A stretch of DNA of 64,000 bases from Bacillus_BA songklensis (GCF_042649685.1 NZ_JBHRZT010000072.1:744001-808000); one strand, 5' to 3'. Positions 1 through 8,462 are shown, counted from the stretch's first letter. Notes: a model not told the origin generated them from the letters alone. Program-made: numbers and translations.

Positions 1-66
1 ATACACACCCGCCCCATGACAAAGGTGTTAAAAGAATGAACATTTTGATAGTATTAAAAATAACCA

Positions 67-1290
67 TTACTTATACTGAATACGAAACCTAACGCCATCT
101 GATGTATATTTAAAGACGATACGGTCGATTAACTTTTTTAATACACGGTTACAACCTATCGGGTCGACTTCCGCAAGTTCGGTCATCAAATCCAAATCGA
201 GATCCCGCCACGTTTCCGTTTTCACTTGCTGCACTTGTTCTTCGAGAATATTGCCTGATTCCTTTAAACGCTGAATCTCCCCTTCCTGCTGATGAATTTT
301 CATTTCAATATCATTCATCCTCCTGGATAGTTCCTCTTTAGAAATGAATCCATCATAATATGTTTCAAGAATACGTTCTTTTGCAAGAATGGTGCGCTGC
401 AAGGATTCGTTTAAATCGGATAATTGACGATGAATCTGTTCCTGCTTTTCCGTATCGGTCATACCATCTTTTGATAAAATTCGTTCCCTATGTTTTTTTA
501 AACGCTCAACAAGAAGCGGCATAAACTTTTGTTGTTGAATTCCCCGATTTTCGGTACAACGCGAAATCCCGTCTTCGAGGATATGTTTGCACTTCTTAAC
601 AACAGGTCGGCCATGATTCATCTCCATTGATAACGTGTTTCCGCAAAACGAGCAGACCATTAATGAAGATAAAGCGTACTTCCCCTTATTTCGCTGCTTC
701 GGTAAGGAACGTCTTTCATTCAATATATCCTGTACTCTTTCAAACTCGTCGGATCGGATAATCGGGTCATGTGTACCTTGTGCAACAATCACCTTGTCCC
801 GATCATTCGACCTATTTTTTCTACCTTTCGAAGGTAATTTGATTTCACGATTTTTACCATAAATAATTTTTCCCGCATATACAGGGTTTTGTAACATGCG
901 CGCAATGGAAGAGCCATTCCATTTATGGCCTTTAGCCGTTCGTTCGCCTCTTTCGTTTAATGTTCGTACGATTTCAGCGATCGATTTATCTTCGTAAAGA
1001 TACATGTCAAATATCGTGCGAACAATAGCCGCTTCTTGCAGCATCAATACCAATTTGCGAGTATTCTTGTCATACATATATCCATAGGGAGGCGAACCAT
1101 TTACCCACATACCATTTCTTGCATTGTTACGCTTCCCTTCTACTAGTCTTCCGGAAATCGAACGCCCTTCCATATGTCCAACAAATGATTCCATTATAAC
1201 CTTCCCTTTCATCCGAGGGTTTATAAAACACTTTACGTTTGTATTATACACCCTTGTCCATGAAGATTCATATTGACATTCATCAATCAT
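67..1290 (-). pseudogene. Large serine recombinase, catalytic domain missing
   Basis: The 407-residue frame carries the recombinase domain (GSPPYGY near residue 65, then the DNA-binding region to about 190) and a zinc-ribbon (CSFCG around residue 214, later CKH and CTEN cysteines) followed by a charged coiled coil, the layout of large serine recombinases of phages and integrative elements. The N-terminal resolvase domain with the nucleophilic serine is absent: the frame enters the family only at the long helix (MESFVGHMEGRSISGRL), preceded by about 32 unrelated residues. Full-length relatives have roughly 480-550 residues. The adjoining acetyltransferase gene ends 5 bases upstream, so the missing 5' part is deleted, not merely shifted in frame. 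It probably marks the edge of a former integrated element and cannot catalyse recombination. Confidence 0.8.
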
Positions 1291-1294
1291 CGTC

Positions 1295-1792
1295 TCATTT
1301 TTTAATTTGCAACAGATTTTCCCATCTCCATGCTGCCTCTTTTGCGTAGGATAGCTCCCAGAATATCAACTCGCCTTGTATACCGATCCGTGTCATTCCC
1401 AATTTTTGAAGCACCTTTATAGAAGGGCCATTATCATGCAAGCAATGGGCCTTGATTTTTTTCACCTTGTTGGTCGCAAACGCCCAATTGATCAGGGCTT
1501 TTGCCCCTTCAGTCGCGTAACCTTTATTTTGATGGGCAGGTAAAATGCCATACCCAATATCGACCGCTTGTTCATGGTCGGGTTTACCTTTATACCCCAT
1601 ATCCCCTACAAGCATATTACTTTGTTTTTCAATCACAAACCATACTCCCCAGCCATATTGGGAATAGTCGCTGTTCAGATGCTGAACCGATTCCAGAACA
1701 TGATTCCCGAATGAATAGCCCTGCTCTCCATAATCGTTCACAAGCTTCAACGTACACGGAATTAGCTTTAATTGGTCTGTTATAATTTCCAT
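1295..1792 (-). CDS. GNAT-family N-acetyltransferase
   Basis: A 165-residue acyl-CoA dependent acetyltransferase of the RimJ/RimL-like branch. The acetyl-CoA loop reads HQNKGYATEGAKALINWAF (about residues 107-125), followed by the typical NGPSIKVLQKLGM helix in which an Asn/Ser-containing motif precedes the C-terminal strand. The start ATG is preceded by AAGGGGGAG at good spacing. The substrate cannot be told from sequence. It stands alone between the recombinase remnant and the yqgV-like gene; the 230 bases upstream hold only a terminator. Confidence 0.85.
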   Translation of the reverse strand: MEIITDQLKLIPCTLKLVNDYGEQGYSFGNHVLESVQHLNSDYSQYGWGVWFVIEKQSNMLVGDMGYKGKPDHEQAVDIGYGILPAHQNKGYATEGAKALINWAFATNKVKKIKAHCLHDNGPSIKVLQKLGMTRIGIQGELIFWELSYAKEAAWRWENLLQIKK

Positions 1793-1980
1793 TCCGCTCC
1801 CCCTTTTTTAAAATGGTCTCTCTTAACCATACCATTTTTTCTCATTTTTCGGCAGGCTCATTTACGGATGTTGTAATGGGGTTAAATCGGCCTTTTCTAA
1901 TAATGGCTCCAGCATGAAAAGACGGCCAAGGTGAAATCCGCTTTCAACTTTTGTAAAGCAGTACCGGCTTCTTTATATGC

Positions 1981-2011
1981 AAAAAAGAACTGCCCGTTTG
2001 CAGTCCTTTTC
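1981..2011 (-). terminator. Intrinsic terminator of the yqgV-like gene
   Basis: Read on the minus strand, AAAAGGACTGC pairs with GCAGTTCTTTT across a short loop and ends in a T-run, 15 bases after the stop of the gene at 2026-2331. Confidence 0.7.
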
Positions 2012-2025
2012 TTCATCCATGCATA

Positions 2026-2331
2026 TTATGACAACTTCGATTTCACCGCATTCAATTTACGCTCCATCGAATGGCTCTTGTCACGGCGATCATCAATGCG
2101 AATATTTGTGCAAACACGCTGCAATCCATGTTGGAACGGCACCTCATGAATTTCCTGCACGATTTCCAATAAGTCTTTTAGCTCTCCCTCGATTAACGTG
2201 CTCATCGGGGTGAGTTCATATTTGATACGGTCTTCATGTTTTTTTAACACTTTATGTATTTCCGCCACGTATTGGCTCACACTTGGGGTCGAGGTTCCGA
2301 CTGGAATCACGGTTACATCCATAATGGCCAT
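2026..2331 (-). CDS. yqgV: MTH1187 family thiamine-binding protein (YqgV-like)
   Basis: 101 residues covering the whole DUF77/MTH1187 fold: MAIMDVTVIPVGT at the N-terminus, the YELTPMSTLIEGE strand-turn in the middle and the TNIRIDDRRDK segment near residue 76. Members form tetramers and B. subtilis YqgV binds thiamine; the fold is ferredoxin-like. GGAGGG lies 8 bases before the ATG. The gene is monocistronic with terminators on both sides. Function beyond ligand binding is unknown, and ligand identity here is by family only. Confidence 0.85.
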   Translation of the reverse strand: MAIMDVTVIPVGTSTPSVSQYVAEIHKVLKKHEDRIKYELTPMSTLIEGELKDLLEIVQEIHEVPFQHGLQRVCTNIRIDDRRDKSHSMERKLNAVKSKLS

Positions 2332-2376
2332 ATGTGTATCCCTCCAATGTTGTTTTCGAGATTTATCATATCATAT

Positions 2377-2413
2377 AAAAAAGGCAGCTGCGAATGTAAT
2401 GCAGCTGCCTTTA
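2377..2413. terminator. Palindromic terminator
   Basis: aaaaaaggcagctgc and gcagctgcctttaaa form a strong stem with A/T runs on both sides, so it can work in both directions. It separates the NlpC/P60 gene from yqgV. The 190 bases between it and the NlpC/P60 stop show no gene. Confidence 0.75.
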
Positions 2414-2601
2414 AATATTTTATAAAAACAGGTTTAAATGTTTTAAGAAAGGGAATAGTTTAGTACTCTCCCCTTTAGATAGATTTGTTGCCTCAAAAGT
2501 AACGTCTTGATGGACACGAAACATTTTAACTATTGGCGATACAATAATAAACGGTGGATCAAAATGAATGCGTTACTTGTGAAACAGCAAAATTCCCGCT
2601 A

Positions 2602-3273
2602 TTATACGTAGCTCTTGCTTCCTAAATAACGCTTAGACCAATAGGAATTGCTCATTGAGGCAACACTTACCCCTTTTGAAGAAGAACTATGGATAAATTT
2701 CCCGTTCCCAATGTAAATGCCTGCATGGGAAGCACCTTTTTTGTATGTTTGGAAAAACACAACATCCCCCACTTGAGGCTTGCTTACTTTTGTTCCTTTT
2801 TTGTATATTTCCGCAACCGTACGCGGCAATTTCATTCCTGCTGCGTTTTTGTACACATAGTTCAAATAGCCGCTGCAATCGAATCCTTTAGGCGTTGTGC
2901 CGCCCCACTTATATGGCGTTCCAGTATATTTTTTCGCTTCCCTTACAACTTGTGCGCTTTTATTGACGCTTACCCCGGCAACTTTTGTAGCAGGTTTACC
3001 TAATAAACGGAAAACCGATCTACCCGCAATTCCATCTGCAGGCAATTTGTTGGCCTTTTCAAAACGATATACCGCATTCTTTGTAACCGTTCCGTAGTAT
3101 GTAGTCGTATTTCCTTTAAAATAACCTTTTTTCTTTAGTCCTTCTTGTAATTGTTTAACATCTTGGCTTTTCATGCCCGGCTTTAACGTCACATCACCCA
3201 TTTGAGCGTGACCGATGGCTGGCAAGAAAGTTAAAGACGAACATAATGCGATAGAATATATTAACTTTTTCAT
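2602..3273 (-). CDS. NlpC/P60 cell-wall endopeptidase with peptidoglycan-binding domain
   Basis: A secreted D,L-endopeptidase of 223 residues. The start is placed at the ATG giving MKKLIYSIALCSS because TTGGAGGATA lies just before it; the frame is open 27 codons further but without a ribosome site. Signal peptide to about residue 24 (GHAQ), one PG_binding_1 domain (about 28-95, with YFKGNTTTYYGTVT), then the NlpC/P60 domain with the Cys of FDCSGYLNYVY, the His of ASHAGIYIGNG and a third polar residue His in KFIHSSSS. These are the catalytic residues of the family, which cleaves stem peptides between D-Glu and the diamino acid. Alone, with its own promoter region rich in attacaaaaat repeats. 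Confidence 0.9.
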   Translation of the reverse strand: MKKLIYSIALCSSLTFLPAIGHAQMGDVTLKPGMKSQDVKQLQEGLKKKGYFKGNTTTYYGTVTKNAVYRFEKANKLPADGIAGRSVFRLLGKPATKVAGVSVNKSAQVVREAKKYTGTPYKWGGTTPKGFDCSGYLNYVYKNAAGMKLPRTVAEIYKKGTKVSKPQVGDVVFFQTYKKGASHAGIYIGNGKFIHSSSSKGVSVASMSNSYWSKRYLGSKSYV

Positions 3274-3358
3274 TAAAAGATATCCTCCAAAGTAAAAATC
3301 TACTAAACTTGAACGCTTACATTGTAGCAATCTATTGTTACAATAAAAGCGCATTTAT

Positions 3359-3391
3359 ATTACAAAAATATTACAAAAATATTACAAAAAT
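3359..3391. repeat. Three direct copies of attacaaaaat
   Basis: An 11-base unit, attacaaaaat, occurs three times head to tail in the region upstream of the NlpC/P60 gene. Its period is about one helical turn, which would suit a regulator binding on one face of the DNA, but no regulator is known for it. Confidence 0.8.
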
Positions 3392-3432
3392 CGACACCAA
3401 TCTATATGCATATATTTAAGTGTTAAAACCAT

Positions 3433-3594
3433 TTATTGAACAGATGAGGTGATTTCTTCCATGGCGGCCAGCTGCTCTTGGCTGGCAGATGAACTTTCAT
3501 GCATGGATTTTGTATTGTCCGTCGCCTCTTGTTCGATATGCTGAATTCCCGAAGCAACCGTTTCATTTGCTTCTTTATAAGATATTGTGCCATC
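3433..3594 (-). pseudogene. 3' remnant of a methyl-accepting chemotaxis protein gene
   Basis: A 53-codon frame without start codon reads ...ANETVASGIQHIEQ...SASQEQLAAMEEITSSVQ and stop. ASQEQLAAMEEI is the conserved coiled-coil segment following the signalling tip in Bacillus chemoreceptors. The rest of the receptor, including the ligand and HAMP parts, is not present upstream; an in-frame TAG and unrelated AT-rich DNA precede it. It is a decayed gene end. Confidence 0.75.
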
Positions 3595-3708
3595 CTATAA
3601 CAGATTGTTCTGTTAGCAATGGGGAAAAGGCGAATTTTTCAAAAAAAGTTTAGTTTACATAATATTATTATTGTAATGAAAATAATGCGATTTCGGTATA
3701 AAAAACAA

Positions 3709-3731
3709 AAAGCCAACTACAAGCTGGCTTT
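3709..3731 (-). terminator. Terminator of the amidoligase operon
   Basis: On the minus strand AAAGCCAGC and GTTGGCTTTTT flank a short loop, followed by a T-rich tract, directly after the stop of the last operon gene at 3734. Confidence 0.75.
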
Positions 3732-3733
3732 CC

Positions 3734-4156
3734 TCACTTTGCATTCCTTGTATAATCCGTTGCCTGCGCAAATTCTTCCTCTGTCCCAATAAAGAAATTT
3801 TCTTCACCGGCATTTTTTATTCTCTCACGCCCTTCTGTAGCCCCATGAACCATTTCACCAGGCTTTAATTCTTTGCGCTCACCATTTTTTGTCACGTAAT
3901 AATATTTATTCGTCGCCCATCCTTCATGAGCAAAGGTTGTTTTTACCTTACTTTTTCCGTCCTTATTGACTTTAATCACGGTATACTCTCCCTCAGTTCC
4001 GGTCGGCTGTCCTTCGTCCTTATCATAAACAACGTGTACCCAGCCACTGTAACCTTCTGGAATCAAGTAAAGATTTGGTGAAACCGCGTCATCTTCTCCG
4101 CATGCCGCCAAAAGGCCCAGCACGCATGCTATTAGAATAAATCCCAACTTTCTCAC
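3734..4156 (-). CDS. Small lipoprotein with YLIPEGYSGWV motif (DUF6843-like)
   Basis: 140 residues with a lipoprotein signal (LLAAC lipobox, Cys at residue 19), then a single domain beginning NLYLIPEGYSGWVHVVYD and containing an aromatic NKYYYVTKNG hairpin. GTG start with GAGGGAGA 7 bases upstream. The opening motif is that of a family of short Bacillus lipoproteins (I believe DUF6843) without known function. It is the last gene of an operon with a DUF350 membrane protein, an ATP-grasp amide ligase and a YgiB-like lipoprotein, so it may present or receive the product at the outer face of the membrane; that role is inference. Confidence 0.7.
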   Translation of the reverse strand: MRKLGFILIACVLGLLAACGEDDAVSPNLYLIPEGYSGWVHVVYDKDEGQPTGTEGEYTVIKVNKDGKSKVKTTFAHEGWATNKYYYVTKNGERKELKPGEMVHGATEGRERIKNAGEENFFIGTEEEFAQATDYTRNAK

Positions 4157-4244
4157 GATGCTGTCTCCCTCTCTAAAAATTTACATTCTTATTGTTGGGT
4201 CTTATCCTATAATCTATACACGGCTCAAAAAACACGATCTTTCT

Positions 4245-4661
4245 TTAATAGGTTAAACTTCCTGCTACCACCAACCCGACAACAATGCCGGCCGCAAACA
4301 AACTAAAGCCAATCGCGATATTTCCTTCCTCCACTTTTTTCGCCAAATTGGTTTTCGGTGTTAAAATGTATTCGATAATCCAATAAGCAACGACTTGTGT
4401 CACAATTCCGATGAGTCCCCAAATAAACGCATCAAGCAAGTTGACACTGCTGCCCCATACTGTGTAAATGACGATTCCCAATCCAATTGCTTTCCCCCAA
4501 AGTTTTAAGGCAACAGCTATGTTTCCTTCTTTAATCAACTGTCGTTCCGAAAATTTCGTTGTAAAGGCAAATGCCGCCAAACCGAGTAATATGAGGACAA
4601 ACCCTGTTCCCACATGGGCTAAAAAACTAAAAAAACTATCTAACGAGATAAAATCCACCAT
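4245..4661 (-). CDS. DUF350 (YjfL-like) four-helix membrane protein
   Basis: 138 residues, four predicted transmembrane helices arranged as two similar halves; each half contains the DUF350 signature EGNIAV/EGNIAI followed by a small-residue helix (LKLWGKAIGLGIVIY and FSLFAAGIVVGLVVAG). E. coli YjfL is the reference member and sits in the yjfLMC set with a YgiB-like lipoprotein and a glutathionylspermidine-synthase-like ligase, the same combination seen here. AGGAG lies 6 bases before the ATG. Family function is not established. Confidence 0.85.
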   Translation of the reverse strand: MVDFISLDSFFSFLAHVGTGFVLILLGLAAFAFTTKFSERQLIKEGNIAVALKLWGKAIGLGIVIYTVWGSSVNLLDAFIWGLIGIVTQVVAYWIIEYILTPKTNLAKKVEEGNIAIGFSLFAAGIVVGLVVAGSLTY

Positions 4662-4766
4662 CGTTTCTCCTGGTTAATTTAAATCGTATAAACATGTAAC
4701 AAGTCGTTCTAAACTAACCAGTTCCTCCCTTCTTTTATTTTAAAACCAATAGATTTTTTGAGACCT

Positions 4767-6047
4767 TCAAAGCTCCTCTTTTTGGATCCCTATGGGCAGG
4801 AAATACGATTCGTTGTCCGTAATTTGCCGTCCCGCACGAATGCCCATTGCGCTTGCCTGACCATTGACAAGGAAACATCCATACATATACTTCACTGTTT
4901 TTTCACCATTCTCTGTTTGAATCGTTATTGTTGGGAGCTCGATAAATTTCTGATAGACAGGGAGCGAGTCATGATACGTTTTATGAGGATCTTCATCTAC
5001 CTTCTCCCCCGTTCCCTCATAAATTTCCACCGTATCTCCTTCACGGCCGAATGATGGTTTCTTCACATATGGAACACCCTGTTGGTTAAAGGTCTCGTCA
5101 TCTAAATATGTGGGTAAAAAATAGGTATGAATCCACGAGTGCTCTTCTTCTGTGTAAAAAGGATGCTGCTCTTCATGAAGTCCCCAAATGAGGGCCATGA
5201 CCGCTTTTGATTGCAATAAAAAAGCAGATGGCGGATTTAAAACGGCCAATTCGTTTTCTTCCACCAGCTTCATGAGCATCTGACCGACTTTTTCGTTTGT
5301 GACTGGATCCTCATCGTTTACTAAATGTTCAATCGGGTATGTTTGGCGGTATAAAACATCGATTTTTTTTCCATGTAAATCATATAATCCCGGCTCCAGC
5401 ACCACTTCTCCATTTTCGATAACAGGGTCTGACACAATACGCAGTTGATCTAAACTCATATATTGGCTTGGCCAGCCATATAACTCCTGCAAATACATGG
5501 TTGTCAGCCGATCCTCGTCATGATCCCCATGCGAAGCAAATACAATATGGGGCTGTTTCTTTTTTTGGAGCGAGAAAAAAGCATACTTGATAGCTTCCCG
5601 AATGGCGGCTCGAAGGGTTGTCTCACAGCCTTCGTTTGGATTTTTCATATCAAACGCTTTACACACTTTTCCATTTACGAAAAACGTCTCTTTAATGAAA
5701 GTGGGAGTATCCGCGTTCAGTTCAAGCAACTTCACCCCATCCTCAATGACAACCAAATCAAGCCTGGCAATCACACTTTCATTCACGGGTGTCTGAAAAC
5801 GGACATAAGTGAGCGATTCGACCGGAAAACCTAGTTGGAGTAATGTCTCATCATCTAATTGACGCAAAAGGGGAGCAGTTTTATAAAAAAGATGACCGAT
5901 TCTTTGTACTGCACGGCGTATACGCTGAATATGTTCGGCTGTTTCTTCTTTTACATCAAATAAAGCGTATTCCATTCCATACAAGTCATGCCAAAAATTA
6001 GGTATATGGTGATAGAAATGCTGTCTTTTTTGCTGATATGTCTTCAT
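4767..6047 (-). CDS. Glutathionylspermidine synthase-family ATP-grasp ligase (YjfC/YgiC-like)
   Basis: 426 residues matching the GSP_synth ATP-grasp family. Visible marks are LLELNADTPT (about residue 120), NPPSAFLLQSKAVMALIW (about 290) and the nucleotide-binding YVKKPSFGREG (about 345). ATG start chosen: GGGGGA lies 5 bases before it and the stop of the preceding gene overlaps the site; a TTG 4 codons earlier lies inside that ribosome site. The family forms amide bonds between a carboxylate and an amine. The amidase half of E. coli Gss is absent, as in YjfC and YgiC, whose substrates are unknown; Bacilli generally lack glutathione, so true glutathionylspermidine synthesis is unlikely. Confidence 0.88.
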   Translation of the reverse strand: MKTYQQKRQHFYHHIPNFWHDLYGMEYALFDVKEETAEHIQRIRRAVQRIGHLFYKTAPLLRQLDDETLLQLGFPVESLTYVRFQTPVNESVIARLDLVVIEDGVKLLELNADTPTFIKETFFVNGKVCKAFDMKNPNEGCETTLRAAIREAIKYAFFSLQKKKQPHIVFASHGDHDEDRLTTMYLQELYGWPSQYMSLDQLRIVSDPVIENGEVVLEPGLYDLHGKKIDVLYRQTYPIEHLVNDEDPVTNEKVGQMLMKLVEENELAVLNPPSAFLLQSKAVMALIWGLHEEQHPFYTEEEHSWIHTYFLPTYLDDETFNQQGVPYVKKPSFGREGDTVEIYEGTGEKVDEDPHKTYHDSLPVYQKFIELPTITIQTENGEKTVKYMYGCFLVNGQASAMGIRAGRQITDNESYFLPIGIQKEEL

Positions 6048-6048
6048 C

Positions 6049-6354
6049 TTATCCCCCAAAACCGCCTTTTGTACCGCTTCCGATTCCAGCTTTATATTGA
6101 CTATAATAAGACTTGTAACCCGAACTGCTTTTCAGTTTGTTTTTGCTGGAATAAAAAGTGCCGCCGTGATAATAGCTGCGGTAATAAGAAGAGCTGTCAT
6201 CATCACAGTAATACGTCCTGGTTTCTTTATCCCAGTCCCAATCGTCACAATCATACCCTGTCGGTTTTGGTGGACGATCTTGCCCGCACGCCGTCATGGA
6301 TGTTGCAAGCGCAGCGGCTAACACACCAGTCATCATTTTTTTAGTTTTGTCCAA
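6049..6354 (-). CDS. YgiB/YjfM-like small lipoprotein
   Basis: 101 residues with a lipoprotein signal (TSMTAC, Cys about residue 24), then an Asp/Tyr/Ser-rich segment with two cysteines (YDCDDWDWD and YYCDDDSS) and a Gly-rich end, TKGGFGG. The FSSKN-like and GGFG elements recall the DUF1190 proteins YgiB/YjfM that accompany YgiC/YjfC in enterobacteria. Start is TTG with GGAGAGGAG upstream. It overlaps the ligase gene's ribosome site, so the two are translationally coupled. It is a plausible substrate or anchor for the ligase, but this is inference from gene order. Confidence 0.65.
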   Translation of the reverse strand: MDKTKKMMTGVLAAALATSMTACGQDRPPKPTGYDCDDWDWDKETRTYYCDDDSSSYYRSYYHGGTFYSSKNKLKSSSGYKSYYSQYKAGIGSGTKGGFGG

Positions 6355-6370
6355 CGTAGATCTCCTCTCC

Positions 6371-6832
6371 TTATATTGAAATCTTATAACCGGTTGGTGT
6401 TACGTACAATACATAGACTTTGCGATCTTCGTCAATTTCAGCAGAGTCCCGCTCCCACTCCTGCCCGTGATAATATGTATACGCACTCCCGATTATGCTT
6501 AACACATCCATGTGGTGGGTTACGTATTCGGTCGCAATGAGGGGGTGATTTTTTGCAGCGTTCAGTTCACGAACTTCAAGACTTATATCTTGTATGGATG
6601 ATTTTTCTTTCTCCGGTAAACCATCTTCATATAAGTCTACGTAAATAACAAACAACTCATCTTCAATGGCTGAAGAAAGCTGTCTAAATGTCACACCATC
6701 TTTTACAAAAAACTCGCATTCTCTCCGTGCCAAAACTTGTTCGAGTTCGATGTCGGGATAGTGATAAATCGGAACAAACTGATTGTTGCCTTTCTGTAAT
6801 CGATATTCCAATATAGCAGATCGAAATTTCAT
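6371..6832 (-). CDS. Uncharacterised 153-residue protein opening the amidoligase operon
   Basis: A soluble acidic protein without signal peptide or membrane segment; I do not recognise the family. It starts MKFRSAILEYRLQ and ends YVLYVTPTGYKISI, with strands and amphipathic helices suggesting one compact domain. GGGAGAGG precedes the ATG and the next gene follows after 16 bases, so it is the promoter-proximal member of the five-gene operon 6832-3734. Its place matches that of accessory genes of the yjf cluster, but no sequence relation could be claimed. Confidence 0.6.
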   Translation of the reverse strand: MKFRSAILEYRLQKGNNQFVPIYHYPDIELEQVLARRECEFFVKDGVTFRQLSSAIEDELFVIYVDLYEDGLPEKEKSSIQDISLEVRELNAAKNHPLIATEYVTHHMDVLSIIGSAYTYYHGQEWERDSAEIDEDRKVYVLYVTPTGYKISI

Positions 6833-6953
6833 AAGCCTCTCCCTTTTCTATAAGTTCACTAATACATACGCCAATATTGCGGAAAAAGTTTCGCATTTTG
6901 TAAAGGAAATCGGTATGTCTGTTTGTTATTTTCATAAGAGGATTTTAAACGAT

Positions 6954-7481
6954 TTATCTCTGTTTCCACTCATGCTCAAGCATGCTCATCTCAATACAAT
7001 TCCAATATTGGTTCTTCACTTTTTGCACCTCACGAAGCAGCCCCTCGCGCACTAATCCGATTTGCTCATATGTCCGAATGGCTCGTTCATTGAAATCGTA
7101 AACGCCCAGTGTCATGCGATGCAGATTCAGTTTATCAAAACCAAACGAAAGGATTTCTTTCATCATTTGCTTGCCAATGCCTTTATTCCGGTACTTTTCA
7201 TTTCCTATTAATACACGGCCGATTCGCCCAGATCGGTTTTTATAATCAATTTTCGCAAGGGAAATATGGCCGATCATCTCATCCGTTTCGGCATCCAATA
7301 CAGAAAAGACAAACTGCTCTGCCCCTTCTACATTTGATTTATTTAAATATGCTTCCAATTGTTCGACGGTCAAAGGGTATGTAAATGTATTACCGCTCCA
7401 CTGTACTAAAAATTCTTCTGCAGGGCTCCACAAAATCATCTTATCAAAATCTTCTTTTTCAAAGTAACGTAATTTTATCAT
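6954..7481 (-). CDS. GNAT-family N-acetyltransferase (RimJ/RimL type)
   Basis: 175 residues; acetyl-CoA binding motif YRNKGIGKQMMKEILSF (about residues 98-114) and the downstream NERAIRTYEQIGLVREG helix-strand are clear. The N-terminal MIKLRYFEKEDFDKMILW matches the usual opening of the family. Ribosome site AAGGGACG. Substrate unknown. Not obviously co-transcribed with neighbours, although the next gene upstream (7515-7787) is only 30 bases away. Confidence 0.85.
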   Translation of the reverse strand: MIKLRYFEKEDFDKMILWSPAEEFLVQWSGNTFTYPLTVEQLEAYLNKSNVEGAEQFVFSVLDAETDEMIGHISLAKIDYKNRSGRIGRVLIGNEKYRNKGIGKQMMKEILSFGFDKLNLHRMTLGVYDFNERAIRTYEQIGLVREGLLREVQKVKNQYWNCIEMSMLEHEWKQR

Positions 7482-7514
7482 CTTCTTTTCGTCCCTTGTA
7501 TCTGTACTAAAACA

Positions 7515-7787
7515 TTATCTAGAAGTCACCATGATGGCCATATAAAGCATCGCCAGCAGCACAAAGCCAATCCCGCCGGTTACAATCGCTAAATATAAAG
7601 GGAGCTTCTCCAGCTTCTGATTAAAGACCACCATAAGGCCCGTAATCACCCCGACAGAACCGGCTGACAACCAATAAAGAGTTGCAATCAGGGAATTCAT
7701 CCTTGGCAAAATATTCAAAAAATAAATCATAATAAAGATAAGCTCATATGCGAGTGAAAAAATGGTAGGTTTCAATTGCTTGTCCAA
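7515..7787 (-). CDS. Small three/four-helix membrane protein, TTG start
   Basis: 90 residues almost entirely hydrophobic, about four transmembrane stretches (LAYELIFIMIYFLN, LYWLSAGSVGVITGLMVVF, YLAIVTGGIGFVLLAM). The start is the TTG at 7787 because AGGAGG lies 7 bases before it; the upstream in-frame ATG at 7811 would put that perfect ribosome site inside the coding region and has none of its own. No family recognised. Confidence 0.6.
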   Translation of the reverse strand: MDKQLKPTIFSLAYELIFIMIYFLNILPRMNSLIATLYWLSAGSVGVITGLMVVFNQKLEKLPLYLAIVTGGIGFVLLAMLYMAIMVTSR

Positions 7788-7892
7788 AACGTATCCTCCT
7801 GATGTATTCATTGCTCTTTTATTATAAAGGATTTTTCACAGCGAAACATAACATCGCTTCATCAACTATCCCCCATGCTGCAACACATCATT

Positions 7893-7958
7893 CCATAAAA
7901 GAAATCGTCACAAAAATCCGTTTCTTTTTTGGAGTATTCATGACGATTCACTTTATGG
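7893..7958. repeat. Dispersed inverted repeat, copy 1
   Basis: ccataaaagaaatcgtca pairs imperfectly with tgacgattcactttatgg. The same arms, better preserved, occur at 43152-43215 (cataaaatgaatcgtca / tgacgattcattttatg) with an unrelated core of similar length. The two copies point to a small mobile palindrome or a conserved terminator-like unit. Confidence 0.7.
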
Positions 7959-7980
7959 TGAGGTTCGAGCCTTATCAGCT

Positions 7981-8154
7981 TTAATCGTCTTGCGTTTTTT
8001 TCTTCCCGCCTAATCTTCCCTCACGCCTTGCCGCTTCTTTCAACAAAAATTCTATATGTCCATTCACGCTCCGAAATTCATCTTGTGCCCATCTTTCAAT
8101 GATTTTGTACAAATCAGGATCAATACGGAGAGGAAAGCTTTTTTTCTTTGCCAT
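7981..8154 (-). CDS. Arc-like ribbon-helix-helix DNA-binding protein
   Basis: 57 residues: MAKKKSFPLRIDPDLYKIIE, then RWAQDEF and an amphipathic helix SVNGHIEFLLKEAARREG, ending in a basic tail. The beta-strand KSFPLRID followed by two helices, with NGHIEFLL as the second, is the ribbon-helix-helix fold of Arc/MetJ-type repressors; such 50-60 residue versions are common in Bacillus. No toxin gene adjoins, so it is more likely a stand-alone regulator than an antitoxin. Ribosome site is weak. Target unknown. Confidence 0.75.
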   Translation of the reverse strand: MAKKKSFPLRIDPDLYKIIERWAQDEFRSVNGHIEFLLKEAARREGRLGGKKKTQDD

Positions 8155-8369
8155 TCTTTATCACGATCCATATTATATCGTTTATATATTAAAATGATAT
8201 CATTTCTGGTGATAACTGTAAATTACATAATAATCATTTTTTCGACAAACTAAATATTTGATTACAAAAATAAAAATATGGATTTCGGAAGTTGAAATAC
8301 ATCCTCAAATGCCTATTAGTCAAAAATTCCAGTTTATTTTAAAATTTTTAAAAAATCTTAAAAATATAA

Positions 8370-8398
8370 TTGACATTCAATAATTTCGACAATATACT
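8370..8398 (+). promoter_or_regulatory. SigA-type promoter of the permease gene
   Basis: TTGACA, 17 bases, TATACT. The site lies 65 bases before the start codon of the amino-acid permease and is preceded by an AT-rich tract. Confidence 0.8.
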
Positions 8399-8462
8399 AC
8401 AAAATATAACTTTTTGGAATTTTAACGCTTTTATCTATAAAAGCTTTGCAGGGGGAAATATC

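Noticed and set aside
1..30. atacacacccgccccatgac resembles the acacaccgcccgtc stretch of 16S rRNA
   Set aside because: The match is broken and short and no rRNA-like sequence continues on either side.
3359..3391. Possible start of a CRISPR-like array
   Set aside because: The attacaaaaat copies are adjacent without spacers; no CRISPR array was found anywhere in the window.
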